Shown piece by piece: positions 49,301 to 52,766 of a stretch of DNA of 64,000 nucleotides. Numbering within the stretch: position 1 is the stretch's first letter; each line of letters starts with the position of its first letter. The notes under the pieces were generated by a model, which ran no database searches, was not told the origin of the DNA, and saw only the letters and a list, made by a program, of their open reading frames with translations. Location: the NCBI GenBank assembly GCA_030425385.1, contig JAUIAH010000031.1, positions 1 through 64,000 of the forward strand, in the 5' to 3' direction. A program made the translations under genes and the position numbers. This stretch comes from Verrucomicrobiia bacterium. GTDB lineage: Bacteria; Verrucomicrobiota; Verrucomicrobiia; Verrucomicrobiales; DEV007.

Positions 49301-51446
49301 CCGCGGTGGGGAGGAATCCGGACAAGGCACCACCCGCGCCGTAGTCGGGTGCGTTGTCCATCGTGATGATGTAGTCGGTGTAGTAGTCGATGCCGTCGTC
49401 CAGATCGAAGAGATATTGACCATTCGAATCGGTCGTGGTCGTGGCCACCAGTGGCTCACCTCCATCGAGTCGGCCGTTCCCGTTGGCGTCTTCGTAGAGC
49501 CGCACCGTCGCACCGGTCACCGGCGTCTCGCCGGCCTCCTGCACTCCGTCACCGTCATCGATCCATACGTAGTTGCCGATCTCGAGCGGAGGCGCTTCGG
49601 AAAGCGCCTCGATGTCACCCCAGGAGATGCCTTTGGCATAGCCCTGGTCGACGCCGTAGATGATGTTGTTGTCGCGGGTGCGAAGGCCATTGGACAAGCT
49701 GTGGAAGGTGACGCCCGAGTCCCAGTCCCCGAACATATTATCGGTGGCCATCCCAGCGACCTCTTTGAAGCCCGGAACCACTGCAAAGGTACCGTGCATC
49801 ATTGGCCCCTCAAGGCCTTCGTTGTGGTAGAAGCGCGTGTTCGGCTGTGTGCGGGCATAGATCGGCCCGCTTTGATCAAGTCCGGTGAGCAGCGAGCCAG
49901 CCGCGCCGTTCGACTCGAGGACCCAGCCGGAACCATTGTGGAACGCCCGGTGCGCATAGCCGCCGCGGGTCGGGTCAATGTAGAGCTCATCGGGATCGAT
50001 GACCTCGTGCGAGCGGTTGCGGGTTCCAAGAGTCATCCGGGTGACTCCAGATGCGTCGATGTCGAACGCGATGTCGAAGAACCACGGAGCCATCTCATTC
50101 ACCGGATGTGCCGCCTTCCAATTGGACATCTGAGTCACCCCTCCAGAACCGTACAGGCCACCGGAGATCAGGACGTCGTTGCCCTGCCAGCCAGAGTAGT
50201 CGATCTCTAGTTCTCGGGTGATCAGCGTGGTCGCCGGGTTGTCGTTCGGATCAAACGAGTAGAGCACCCCACGCATGTCGGCGAAGGTTGGTCCCGTGAT
50301 TGTCGCGGTGGCATAGACCCGGCCGTTGTTGAACCCCAGCCCGCCGGCTGCCGAGCGAGGCATCGTCTGCCCGCCGTTCGTGAAGGTCCCCGCCGCTGGC
50401 CGCGGGATCTGAAATACTTGGATATCCCCGGGCCCCGAGACGTTGGCACTGCCGTCCTCCGCGATCGGGATAGCATAAACCTCGAGAGTCCTCGCATTGA
50501 AGGCGAAGAGGGTGCGGGCGTCGTCGGAGATGTCGACGTCGGTGATGCCGATGTAGCCCACCGCCGCCTTCTCCTGTGCTGCGTTACTGCCCGTATACGT
50601 GCCGGTCACATTCGAGCCGAACACCGAGTGGAGATCCAGCCATTCGGAGGTGGTCGCAGATCCCCCGGAGAGGTCGGTGGCGAAGATCTTGCCCATCTGG
50701 CCGATGTTCACATCGATCTGCCACTTGTGGTAAACGCCGCCGTAGACCATTGCGTTGCGCCGGTTCCAAGCGATGCCGTTGATGTTCTTGCTCGTCGCCA
50801 AGGTGCTCAACACGGTCTTTTGCGCACCTGGGTAAAGCGACCGATTGGTCGCGTAGTGCTTCTGCGGATAGTCGTCCTGCCCCATCGGTTGTCCCGTGAG
50901 CGAGGTGCCATAGTCCTTCGTGTCCCCATAGCGCACCGAGACCAAGGTCACGTCTCCCGGATTCTGGGAAGTGACAAAGCAGGACGCAGCAAGAGTGGGG
51001 TCGTCTTCAGAGTGGTCCGATGGATTTGCCAAAGTGAAATTGATTCCAGTGGCACCTTTGTTCGCGATCACGACAGCAGAGCCATTGTCCGCTCCTACTG
51101 GGCCGGGCGAGAAGCCGGTTGGGATTTCGAACTCAACGAGCACTTGCGACCCCGAAGTACTGCCAACGTCGAAGGTCCACGTCCCATCCGATTGAGTTGT
51201 TGTCGTCCCCGCCAGCGAACCATCTTCGCCATAGATTGAAATCCCTACGCCATTCATCGGCAAGTCACTATAGCGCCGAGATGTCTCACTGCCCGCCGTT
51301 CCATCCACCTTGAACTCACGAAAGACGGTGCCTCCCACATTTGGAGCTGCCGCAGCTACTCCAATCATGGGCATGGCTACTAGCAGGGCAACTAGCAATT
51401 TCCTAAACTTCAGGAGGAACTTACGTATAGACGGGTTGGCACGCAT
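28371..51446 (-). CDS. Giant secreted SdrD_B/GEVED repeat protein (7,691 aa)
   Basis: One uninterrupted frame of 23,076 bp. A signal peptide (about 1-34, ending VAAAAP) follows a basic N-terminus. In order: a first SdrD_B-like domain (about 35-140), a propeller-like module (about 150-615), three SdrD_B domains (to about 1035), a DUF11 domain apparently interrupted by two jelly-roll domains (about 1035-1525), ten GEVED domains of about 172 residues (about 1525-3252, each ending DGEVEDY or similar), four SdrD_B-like domains, a second propeller-like module (about 3825-4349), more SdrD_B domains with a P domain (about 4829-5009) among them, and SdrD_B domains to about 7182. The end (about 7189-7691) is a verrucomicrobial C-terminal module with no LPXTG or PEP-CTERM signal. 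SdrD_B domains bind Ca2+ through acidic loops. An adhesin or surface fibre is the likely role, by analogy. Confidence 0.88.
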   Translation of the reverse strand: MRANPSIRKFLLKFRKLLVALLVAMPMIGVAAAAPNVGGTVFREFKVDGTAGSETSRRYSDLPMNGVGISIYGEDGSLAGTTTTQSDGTWTFDVGSTSGSQVLVEFEIPTGFSPGPVGADNGSAVVIANKGATGINFTLANPSDHSEDDPTLAASCFVTSQNPGDVTLVSVRYGDTKDYGTSLTGQPMGQDDYPQKHYATNRSLYPGAQKTVLSTLATSKNINGIAWNRRNAMVYGGVYHKWQIDVNIGQMGKIFATDLSGGSATTSEWLDLHSVFGSNVTGTYTGSNAAQEKAAVGYIGITDVDISDDARTLFAFNARTLEVYAIPIAEDGSANVSGPGDIQVFQIPRPAAGTFTNGGQTMPRSAAGGLGFNNGRVYATATITGPTFADMRGVLYSFDPNDNPATTLITRELEIDYSGWQGNDVLISGGLYGSGGVTQMSNWKAAHPVNEMAPWFFDIAFDIDASGVTRMTLGTRNRSHEVIDPDELYIDPTRGGYAHRAFHNGSGWVLESNGAAGSLLTGLDQSGPIYARTQPNTRFYHNEGLEGPMMHGTFAVVPGFKEVAGMATDNMFGDWDSGVTFHSLSNGLRTRDNNIIYGVDQGYAKGISWGDIEALSEAPPLEIGNYVWIDDGDGVQEAGETPVTGATVRLYEDANGNGRLDGGEPLVATTTTDSNGQYLFDLDDGIDYYTDYIITMDNAPDYGAGGALSGFLPTAANAAASDNLDSDAVDPGSGFPEIAVRVGNFGETDHSYDFGFIQTVSVGNLVWIDLNSDGDVDPGEPGLAGATVSLYLDDGVTPASDTSGQLVAPQVTGPDGGYLFSGLADGTYVVKVTPPAGFTPTAVAAQPDPDLDSTDDDSNGTGSGPAVQTPPFSLTQGGETPGDEDGDGSTYSDLTVDFGFEPDAVMVGSYVWTDSDGDGDQIGESGLAGAIVELYLSSGFPAVDTAGGPVPSQTTGSDGSYLFTGLPDGDYIVRVTPPANYAPTQIPGDPDPDSNPSDTDSNGVSGGAPYVESPVVSLAAGTEVAAGGDLDPSVDFGFVLQLFDIACSSSADGGPVNPGDTITYTIEVTNTSGAELTGVNVINPLPSGTTYVTDSVNVTGAAGGGGPTVQTFDFESGDQAFTLTSGGGGQEWERGTPSAGPGGAHGGSNAWGTDLDNSYQNNVSQMCLVSPTFDFTGQSNVEIKFWEWLEVENQGFDGAAFQRSVGAGPWTTIFDTTGGPERVDTAWSEFVHDASAYAGGQSSVRWRWCLSTDGSVVYDGWYIDDVVVTSSAAATVSNSLTFAFADGQMPAAWVQAGATGNAPGTNWNVGTPTVGADGLTPFNDTFVLGTNIGSNYTSNIPTPGVCIETQAFDFTGKSNVEIDYVLNANTQNNFAGADPFRFQYNDGSGWQDVFSNFAGTTNGSWVAWNSNDPAALGGAHDPSAYADGNATVRWRWCLQSNGATTAAGLYLDNIVISWEEPAISGPTTDAPPNLVTGATIADGDTMTVTFQVTVNTPPGVNEIVSTTSIDSDQTTASFTCSLTDLVNVPRDFADAPDTGAGTGAGNYSTLASDNGPSHIIDAAIKIGASTDAEGGTLQNGDATADGADEDGVNTADLASLQKTLPAEVDVAVTNTTGSAAVLYGWIDFDSDGVFAATERALVNVPNGTNAGTFTLDFGTVPTDAAMSTFARFRLSTDPASASPTGAADNGEVEDYAVAILDAPLYDYGDLPDLASGTGAGDYQTRVADGGARHIIVAGLTLGDDVDDELNGAPSTAADGDNGTRRNDEEGIVLSDLSVLEGFPADVRAVATNTTGAAANLYGFIDWDGDGSFGGANETASAVVPDGSNGAVVTLAFGSVPAGSAANPYARFRLSTDPAAASASGTASDGEVEDYVASVTVPAYDYGDAADTGGSTYDTLLASDGPRHVLGAGLTLGSEVDADSDGQQSLNADGDDNGDADDEDGLPSGLTLTESGSGLVAVAVTNPLGQDATLYGWIDLNDNGVFEAGEGATAIVPQGTNGAVDLDFGTIPTSTAGTHVIRLRLSTDTAAQSPTGAALDGEVEDHLVTIVSTSVDFGDAPDTGGGDYNTLLASDGPRHVLANGLQIGAAVDAEPDGAQSPDALGDDAAGSPDDEDGLTVSLVAGGSALFEVAVVNPMGSEASLYGWIDFDGNGTFDLVERASATVAGGTNGTVVLDFGTVPITAVASTFLRLRLSTDAAAASSPDGVATDGEVEDHAVSIEPATFDYADAPDTGAGTGPANYETLAADNGPAHVLSNGLKLGVSVDDETDANQSSGADGDDLDEFDDENGIATAIALYEGLGATLEVAVMNPLVIDASLYGWVDFNGNGVFEAGERADVVVPAGSNGTVVLDFGAVPSGSASATFTRLRLSSDDAAASAPTGVAFDGEVEDYPVAISVPQFDYGDAPSASGYETLAADDGARHLLAGNGVFIGAEVDDEADGQPNSTASGDDGVDSPDDEDGIAGTLLLREGTFASVDVPVTNTSGADAVLWTWVDWNGDGDFSIAERFRTAVPDGTLSANPVSVSFGVIPAGTAGDTFLRLRLTTDRVLNSPNGSFGSAFDGEIEDHPVTIDPPQYDFGDAASTYGTTLALDGANHTLLGDGLVIGATVDDEADGQPGAVAAGDGGDEDGLGAFTLYVGGSGLVPVTVQNPTPSTATLFGWIDFDNSGMFEPGERASVVVPAGTSGPVVLDFGTIPAGFTGTTTARLRLSSAPPAGNPNGNAVGGEVEDHQVTIADPTYDWGDAPDGSYATLDASGGPNHVITPEVKIGATTDNESDGQPNGSASGDGGDEDGVNTSDLSLTIGIAADVRVTATNTSGSPAKLVGWIDFNADGFFDNASERADVSVPTGSNAVEFVLPFGSVPSGATIGTTFARFRLSTDAAAYDPVGAAADGEVEDYQATIASVVVYDYGDALDAYSTLDGSGGPRHALGSDLRLGALVDAETDGQPNAGADGDDANGDADEDGVDLADLDLLHGATALIDVTATNQTGSAATLYGFFDLDGDGTFETTDSVAVPDGTIAGGFQLDFGTVGTGFTGTTYARFRLSTDAAAANPGGTASDGEIEDYVLTIAEPPSYDYGDAPEADGYDTLAASGGPSHLLGSSISIGASVDADNGLLENSGATADDSADSADEDGVVTVAQLSMVDNQAAPEIDVSVVNNTGDPAVLFGWIDFNGDGVFDNGSERASANVPHSTSGMVTLTFPDVPATATADTGGTSYLRLRLSTDTAGAASATGTADDGEVEDHQVTFQDAVGIGNLVFRDLNGDGAFDADGVNDNPSDGDDETGIDSVVVELWTTAVPPGGGGSALATTTTSGGGHYYFGGLKPDTYIVHIPGAEFGAGKPLANLASSTGAGGDSGNDDDADENGLDNADPENGGISSVGIVLTRGSEPEDAGSETGEDSASDSAGDDNNDLTVDFGFVSPAAGIGNLVFNDVNGDGIFDADGVNDSAGDGDDETGIDGVIIELYDAEDPAHDEPGIDTPIASTTTANGGCYFFGGLADGNYIVHIPASEFGASEPLENLFSSAGSGIDDGLDDNVDENGVDALAPATTGMSSVAIALQSGTEPTSGSSESGKDNSADGSSADANADLTIDFAFTTGAQALGNLVFIDANSNGVYDSGEGIDDVIVGLWDPVDGTIGNGDDVQVGSFTNTADGGCYVFSGLAPGDYYVSIPASEFGSGEPLEGALSVLGTQTGDDDAGEDGIDDSDPAANGIHSNVITLAVDSEPTDGGAGALAETGKDNTSDNGDDANTNLTVDFGFTLSSTTTNCVFRDTNGNGTFDAEEFGIAGVTVTAYYATGTPLAQVVTDANGQYDLGLASGIDLRVVYSNLPAPFIPSPTGAGTLTVFTQSDSDFKLPLIGPADACELNPIVFTPCYINGDPGTPSSPTTAGVLDAIVAFRFDDSGTSTTNKKTLASAAEVGSTWGAAYDRERDYAYFATVVRRHVSLGPGADGTPGTADDIGAIYRIDTTDLDNPVVDTLITIPSTNPGGYSLDNASRGLSGIVSDSPSNDLPGYQATGRAGLGDIDISADSNTLYAVNVGGQDLVTIDLTGASASITSSLDIYDTAPASVTAICAKTEFRPWAVKVLGSEIYVGAVCSGENGGTLAAFILQLNATATGFDEVYQYNLPLSGRDTAWTRPDSAFGSFDDSVRAATLAATQWKPWLGEAASTWPADTVVDPFFTGENFVIHAQPMLADIEFDSAGNIILGFNDRQAMVGGYNNYKPSGTETVQSVGAGDIIRVQNTPGGYVVDSSEFYTGDSWSTDTYTEHLETAFGSLAVRPHTSEIMVTVYDPIDGDGNYTAGGTKRLSITDGSVVDRFQIYDLSSAGVTFGKAAGLGDLELGCELPLVVGNRVFDDLDGDGVQEPGEPGIANVSISIYTKDGVLVGTTTTADDPGNDNAIEGTWVSPELMSNTEYLAVIDASAFQMGGALFGRQGTQADQGADDLDSDLQFLDDLSGALAGFNGGFGYYFTTGDESDYTIDFGVEDAKPVAVGNLVYSDDNLDGVYTNETDDSGIDQVTLELYQFGDTPGVDAPVDTTVTANGGCYALFAPGPGAFFVHIPAAEINGGDLNGFDSLPGAGVGQDIDDSTDENGIDDSNASINGISSNPVYLYAGSEPSGAVENGKLGSQDAIGLSDPDGVLTAAADADVNLTVDFAFVDPAFLPGVGNLVWIEGGTPDGIYTAGIDTPVDGVLVELYEIGDDPESTSPVTSTTTSGGGCYVLRATPGTYFVHLPKENFDDSSDPLYQVHSVTGNGGDDQSDDNIASLADNGIDAVSPAATGIRSVSINLAAGTEPSGVTEGGKDGTGDDPSDTNTDYTIDFGFVSSVAVAQICIEDTPGAEIVIPNDTSFLDRTLALDAAGAGCTISKVTLGLKIRGTNTGDSNALDRTVMEAYLTSPDGLTTVTLADVTPLYGGGASPGRANINVLFDDAASTDWGTAAFEVSAHDMAAAYAARTYQPTGTLGDFMAQEGEGDWNLRLIRRSGGTYFAHSYVSAELCIECESASDKVGVGNLVFIESGATPGYQSGEDTPVPGVTVELFNGSTVVASAVTDDSGCYTFVTDPGATYSVRLPASNFQGGGPLNGIASSVVDAGIAPVDSADGSSQIDDDADENGLDPSPNTLASLQASGITSGVFALEAGTEPGSTNETGKGSAADDGSTESNVDLTIDFGFTPSAVGVGNLVFNDLNKNGTYDSGEGIDGVIVDLWDPVDGTIGNGDDVPVGSSTITADGGCYLFSGLAPGDYYVRIPASEFGSGELLEGALSVLGTQTGDDDAGEDGIDDSDPAANGIHSNVITLAFDSEPTDGGAGALAETGKDNTSDNASDANTDLTIDFGFVFSTPLVAVGNRVWIDSTANSIYDSGEGVNQVTVELYHSGQEPGQHVPLASTTTDANGHYQFDEINEGDYILYIPASAFATGALAGVSPLPGAGVDDGKDETIDENGQDIFTRGGIASGVVHLTAGSEPQSESSQSSYTGTLPDDSVDMTIDFAFAAPSGAVAIGDVIWIDDGTANGTFDPGEGEDGVVVELYEDANTPGVDEPLRRTVTSNGGCYLFDQLAEGTYIVHIPASEFTEGPLAGTTSLSGAGGDDANDDDVDENGLDTLFQGGVSTAPIALAAGDEPESDNDTKYSGSLPDNAVNLTVDFGFEAPTGGKVALGSRVYADANGDGDFDPGEGAEGICVALYTSGQTPGVDTPVKETITGTDGAYLFDQLEPDTYVVYIPAKAFAYGPLAGATSLPGQDTAAIDEGSPNNDNGSDSPIRGGTVSNAVTLAVDGAPELEATQVDYTGTLDDNDVDMTVDLGFIPHEPDPALGNVVFIDADRDGVFDVGEGVNGVAVELYTSDQEPGVDAPIRQTTTLSDGNYLFDLLPDGAYRVYIPASEFGPGEPLFGYESLPGAGGDDTNDDDADENGLDTLLNGGIVSAIILVTEGGEPTNESGSSTGPTSVLGDDSVNMTIDFGFWIQPPAGAIGNYVWIDENSDGYQNVGEHGVPNVVLQLKDDNGILLATTVSDADGGYLFDELPAGTFLVDVDESTLPTGLTQTTPSTLPHADGGNQDHGGLGYPVTIGGTEPWVDLTADFGYNWNPDTDVNTPSGSETAAIGDTVWYDTNGNGVQDPGEAGIAGATVTLHAPGPDLIFHTADDVEEASTTTDALGSYLFDGLAPGAYCVKVESDQGPIIGLTQTGDPDHFGVPWPGGSVDDHETTVPIILGPGDVFLNADFGYNAGTVGSIGDTVWIDLDADGTGASIAPVDGGASETQGDVTGTADVSETTQGIPGVTVSLAQDTNGNGLHDQGEPFLVTTITDGNGQYLFTGLPLDDGGGDSDADYIVVVTDTNHVLQGLSQTWDRDGVLGTPGKSAVAISAGTPDVRTEDFGYTPGDPSGSIGDYVWLDTDVEGDQDEPRSGLPGVAVQLLDANGTVVRTTATNSAGYYLFDRLPLDSYQVRVAADNFSSGQPLYKHSNTEDPDGDDDNEGNLIALTHAAPHQRAQDFGYDTDGTQLTGDPVGSIGDTIWFDRDGSGGDQSTQGSEPGLPCVLVRLYEDDGDGLFEPETDDLLVGEQYTNGQGNYLFTGLPLDTTYFVQVETNSLPPHVDPAGTYEETANGETTSGNSVSDATPTVATPHVRDQDFSYEPFVAATDIGSIGDFVWFDENSSGGNQAASSGESGLGGVTVILLDHTGTEIARRTTDPTGYYLFDGLALDDGADGDNDADYTVAVDVTTLPSFVSRTASYSQASASLTTAAPHDRDEDFSYPPATALGAIGDYVWLDADGGNDQNELGSGIQSVLVELLDHHSNVIATTTTDAHGYYGFTGLPLDDGADGDNDADYQVRVADENFLPGAVLENLSHTGTAANGPAGDTLATVSLTNGAAVNLAQDFGYRGETTQGTIGNLVWLDANADGIWDGIDGPDGTASTDDDEPLIAGVTIDLYRDLDGDGLLEPGEPRVGTTTTDGFVSTTSSDDGNYLFTGLAVDVSYIVDVTDTASVLNGYWQSLGTVATTGQSQIDPYGSLALTTAAPENLTADFGYYKDLAQIGNRAWIDANDNGDQDSGEMGLNGVEVTLLITYPSGATVTAKTVTADEPVTGEAGAYTFGVLADEDYASGSGSATTPAVGQPAYQLSAHTPDGYVIAQVDSGTNDQLDSDDHAGVAATPTQGLTNVTLAPAAPDNEGDPIASYDFGYQIDDSKADTWSAFLTDNGLSGDDALPQPTGALPEAGNPDKDIYDNLLEYAFCLDPNDPIPAFPPFCAEVNTSGDPDTFEAVFYRPAGGLTDVTYCLEGRTTLPTTGDTTWVQLTVVPGSGGPGAGVTVTDLGNGLEEVRIADITAVATTGDTLLGFEDAEARGFVRLTVKLDTDGGGTDFTSHTQVQGWKQTDCGQNQCASFSHPWLQKEAFSGAVASVSGQELTMTGTPDLSNVLVPGSSYYLEILSGDNEGHRFDVVSANASGVITLAPDNDLCAGPPFNTSTTLPANLAEDRFAVRAHQTAEGLFPAAALTPEADPSLADRLLIYEGGNIPWKVLYVDDPVEWKNEGTGAAAGNDVLAPHQGYFVHPKLGALTVLGMGVVRANTFRCPLGEGYRMVANGFPIDASFADRGLNDTVNQVTGSLDPATADQVHFWNGDGSVYSESFTGHFRLEGSILGLPPFAQWSDVQDVNLDDTSNEKVFKADRSVFYHRVTSGCDIEHRHPLPWAP
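35430..35905 (-). repeat. SdrD_B repeat unit, copy B of a recent internal duplication
   Basis: This unit of the giant gene matches 40164-40639 at a constant offset of 4,734 bp. In the core (35524-35698 against 40258-40432) I count only three differences in about 175 bases. The flanks diverge progressively. Other SdrD_B units in the gene are far less alike. Confidence 0.85.
40164..40639 (-). repeat. SdrD_B repeat unit, copy A of a recent internal duplication
   Basis: Partner of the unit at 35430-35905. Both encode GLWDP/DLWDPVDGTIGNGDD, then LSVLGTQTGDDDAGEDGIDD, then ETGKDNTSDN. The near identity covers silent positions too, which points to recent copying or gene conversion rather than selection on the protein. 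Confidence 0.85.
41690..46870 (-). repeat. Array of ten GEVED-domain coding units
   Basis: Ten tandem units of about 517 bp lie inside the giant gene. Each starts near (D/Y)(F/Y)(G/A)DAPDT, continues with GPxHxL and the (I/L)GAxVDxExDG acidic loop, then (L/Y)GWIDFNxDGxF, FxRxRLSTD, and closes with DGEVEDY/H. Units are diverged at the DNA level, so this is an old protein repeat and not a satellite or CRISPR. Confidence 0.85.
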
Positions 51447-51500
51447 GTTATCAGTGTTCTAGTAGAAGCAAATATGTTAATTAAGATTAAGAATGTAATT

Positions 51501-51529
51501 AATATAATAATGTTGGCTGAGTGTTCCAA
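51501..51529 (-). promoter_or_regulatory. Candidate promoter of the 7,691-residue giant gene
   Basis: On the minus strand TTGGAA (51524-51529) and TATATT (51501-51506) are spaced 17 bp apart, about 55 nt before the ATG at 51446. The surrounding 100 bp are the most AT-rich stretch in this part of the window. No clear Shine-Dalgarno sequence precedes the start. The region 51447-51692 otherwise shows no gene. Confidence 0.4.
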
Positions 51530-51692
51530 TTTATGACTAATGCATAATTACCATAGCCTCCGTGCGCTTCTCCCGCTCACTTGCGTGTCAAACTTGCTCC
51601 AAGTTCTTACAATGCGTGTAGACTTGAGCCACAGTTCCCTGAGTCGGAAGGGTGTCCCTGTTCATATGGGACTGGTGGAACTTTCGATCGCG

Positions 51693-52751
51693 TCACTCGA
51701 AGAAATCGCGCAGCCATTCGCGATACTCCGGGTGGTGGATGGTCTCTGCGTGGCCGTAGCCTTCGGCTTGATGGAAGGTGGCCGCGTGCCCCATTTGTTC
51801 GAAAAGCGCTTCTCCCTCCTCAAAGGGAATGATCGGATCTGCCGTCCCGTGAATGATGAGGAGCGTCGTCGGATCGCGTCCCGAGAGGTGATCGATAGGT
51901 CGGTGAGCGTTCAGATCCGCTCCCGTCCACAGCCGGATCCAGAAACATCCTGAGTGCCAAAGCCATCCTTTGGCAGGCCCTGCATACTTGAGCACGGCTG
52001 CATTGGCGACATGGCGCACACTAGCGAAGGTCGAGTCGACCGCGACTTTGTCAAAGATGTCGTGCTTTCCCGCCGCCGTGAGCACGGCGGACGCGCCCAT
52101 CGAGTAGCCGAGGGCGTGGATGGAGAGCCCTGGATACTGTCCGGTCAACCAGGCGTGTGCCTGGCGGACGTCTTCCTCCTCGAGGTAGCCGAGCGTGGTG
52201 CGGCGTCCTTCACTGTCGCCATGGCCAGGAAAGTCGAAGATGAGCACGGCGTGCCCGAGGTCGTGGAGCATCTGCACGGGTTGAAGGAAATTCTCGCGGT
52301 TGGCATTGAGGCCATGAGCCACGAGAACAGCAGCCTTCGGCGTTTCTTGAGGACAATGCCAGCCATGCAACTGATCGCCACGGGAAGGGAATCGAACCTC
52401 CTCGTAGGGGAGATCCCAATCGGCTGGCGTGCCTGCGGTTGCGATCCGTTGCGGATGGATCTGTAGCGTGGCAAGGAGAAAGGGAAAGAAGACTCCTAAC
52501 AGGATGCCCACTCGGAAGGTAAGATAGGCGATGGTGGCCGCACGACGACCTGCTTTCGGTTCAAATCGTCGAAGGAGGGCGTCAACGCCAATGAGCAGCC
52601 CTATCAGAACGGCAAAGCCAAGGCTATCGACAAACCAGTCGCCCCATGGGTAGCGGCCACCGATGGAAGAAGCGAGCCATCGACCCCGAATGAGGACAAT
52701 GATAGGGATGACCAGAGGATAGAGGAAAGCACGCGAAGAGCACTTCCTCAT
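51693..52751 (-). CDS. Membrane-anchored alpha/beta hydrolase
   Basis: The 352-residue protein begins with three likely membrane helices (about 8-22, 42-60 and 78-97), then an alpha/beta hydrolase fold. VAHG (144-147) supplies the oxyanion region, GYSMG (215-219) the nucleophile Ser217, Asp305 in HGTADPIIPF the acid, and His334 in GYGHAE the base, so the triad is complete. It resembles the BAAT/YqkD-like group of serine hydrolases with esterase, thioesterase or peptidase activity. The substrate is unknown. It begins 15 bp after the stop of the Pro/Arg-rich secreted protein, so the two are probably one operon. It ends 246 bp before the giant gene. Confidence 0.88.
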   Translation of the reverse strand: MRKCSSRAFLYPLVIPIIVLIRGRWLASSIGGRYPWGDWFVDSLGFAVLIGLLIGVDALLRRFEPKAGRRAATIAYLTFRVGILLGVFFPFLLATLQIHPQRIATAGTPADWDLPYEEVRFPSRGDQLHGWHCPQETPKAAVLVAHGLNANRENFLQPVQMLHDLGHAVLIFDFPGHGDSEGRRTTLGYLEEEDVRQAHAWLTGQYPGLSIHALGYSMGASAVLTAAGKHDIFDKVAVDSTFASVRHVANAAVLKYAGPAKGWLWHSGCFWIRLWTGADLNAHRPIDHLSGRDPTTLLIIHGTADPIIPFEEGEALFEQMGHAATFHQAEGYGHAETIHHPEYREWLRDFFE

Positions 52752-52766
52752 GCCGTGACGTCTATG

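Noticed and set aside
28371-51446. CRISPR array or DNA satellite in the repeat-rich region
   Set aside because: Repeat units are about 350-520 bp, coding, diverged at silent sites and keep one frame. There are no short direct repeats with unique spacers.
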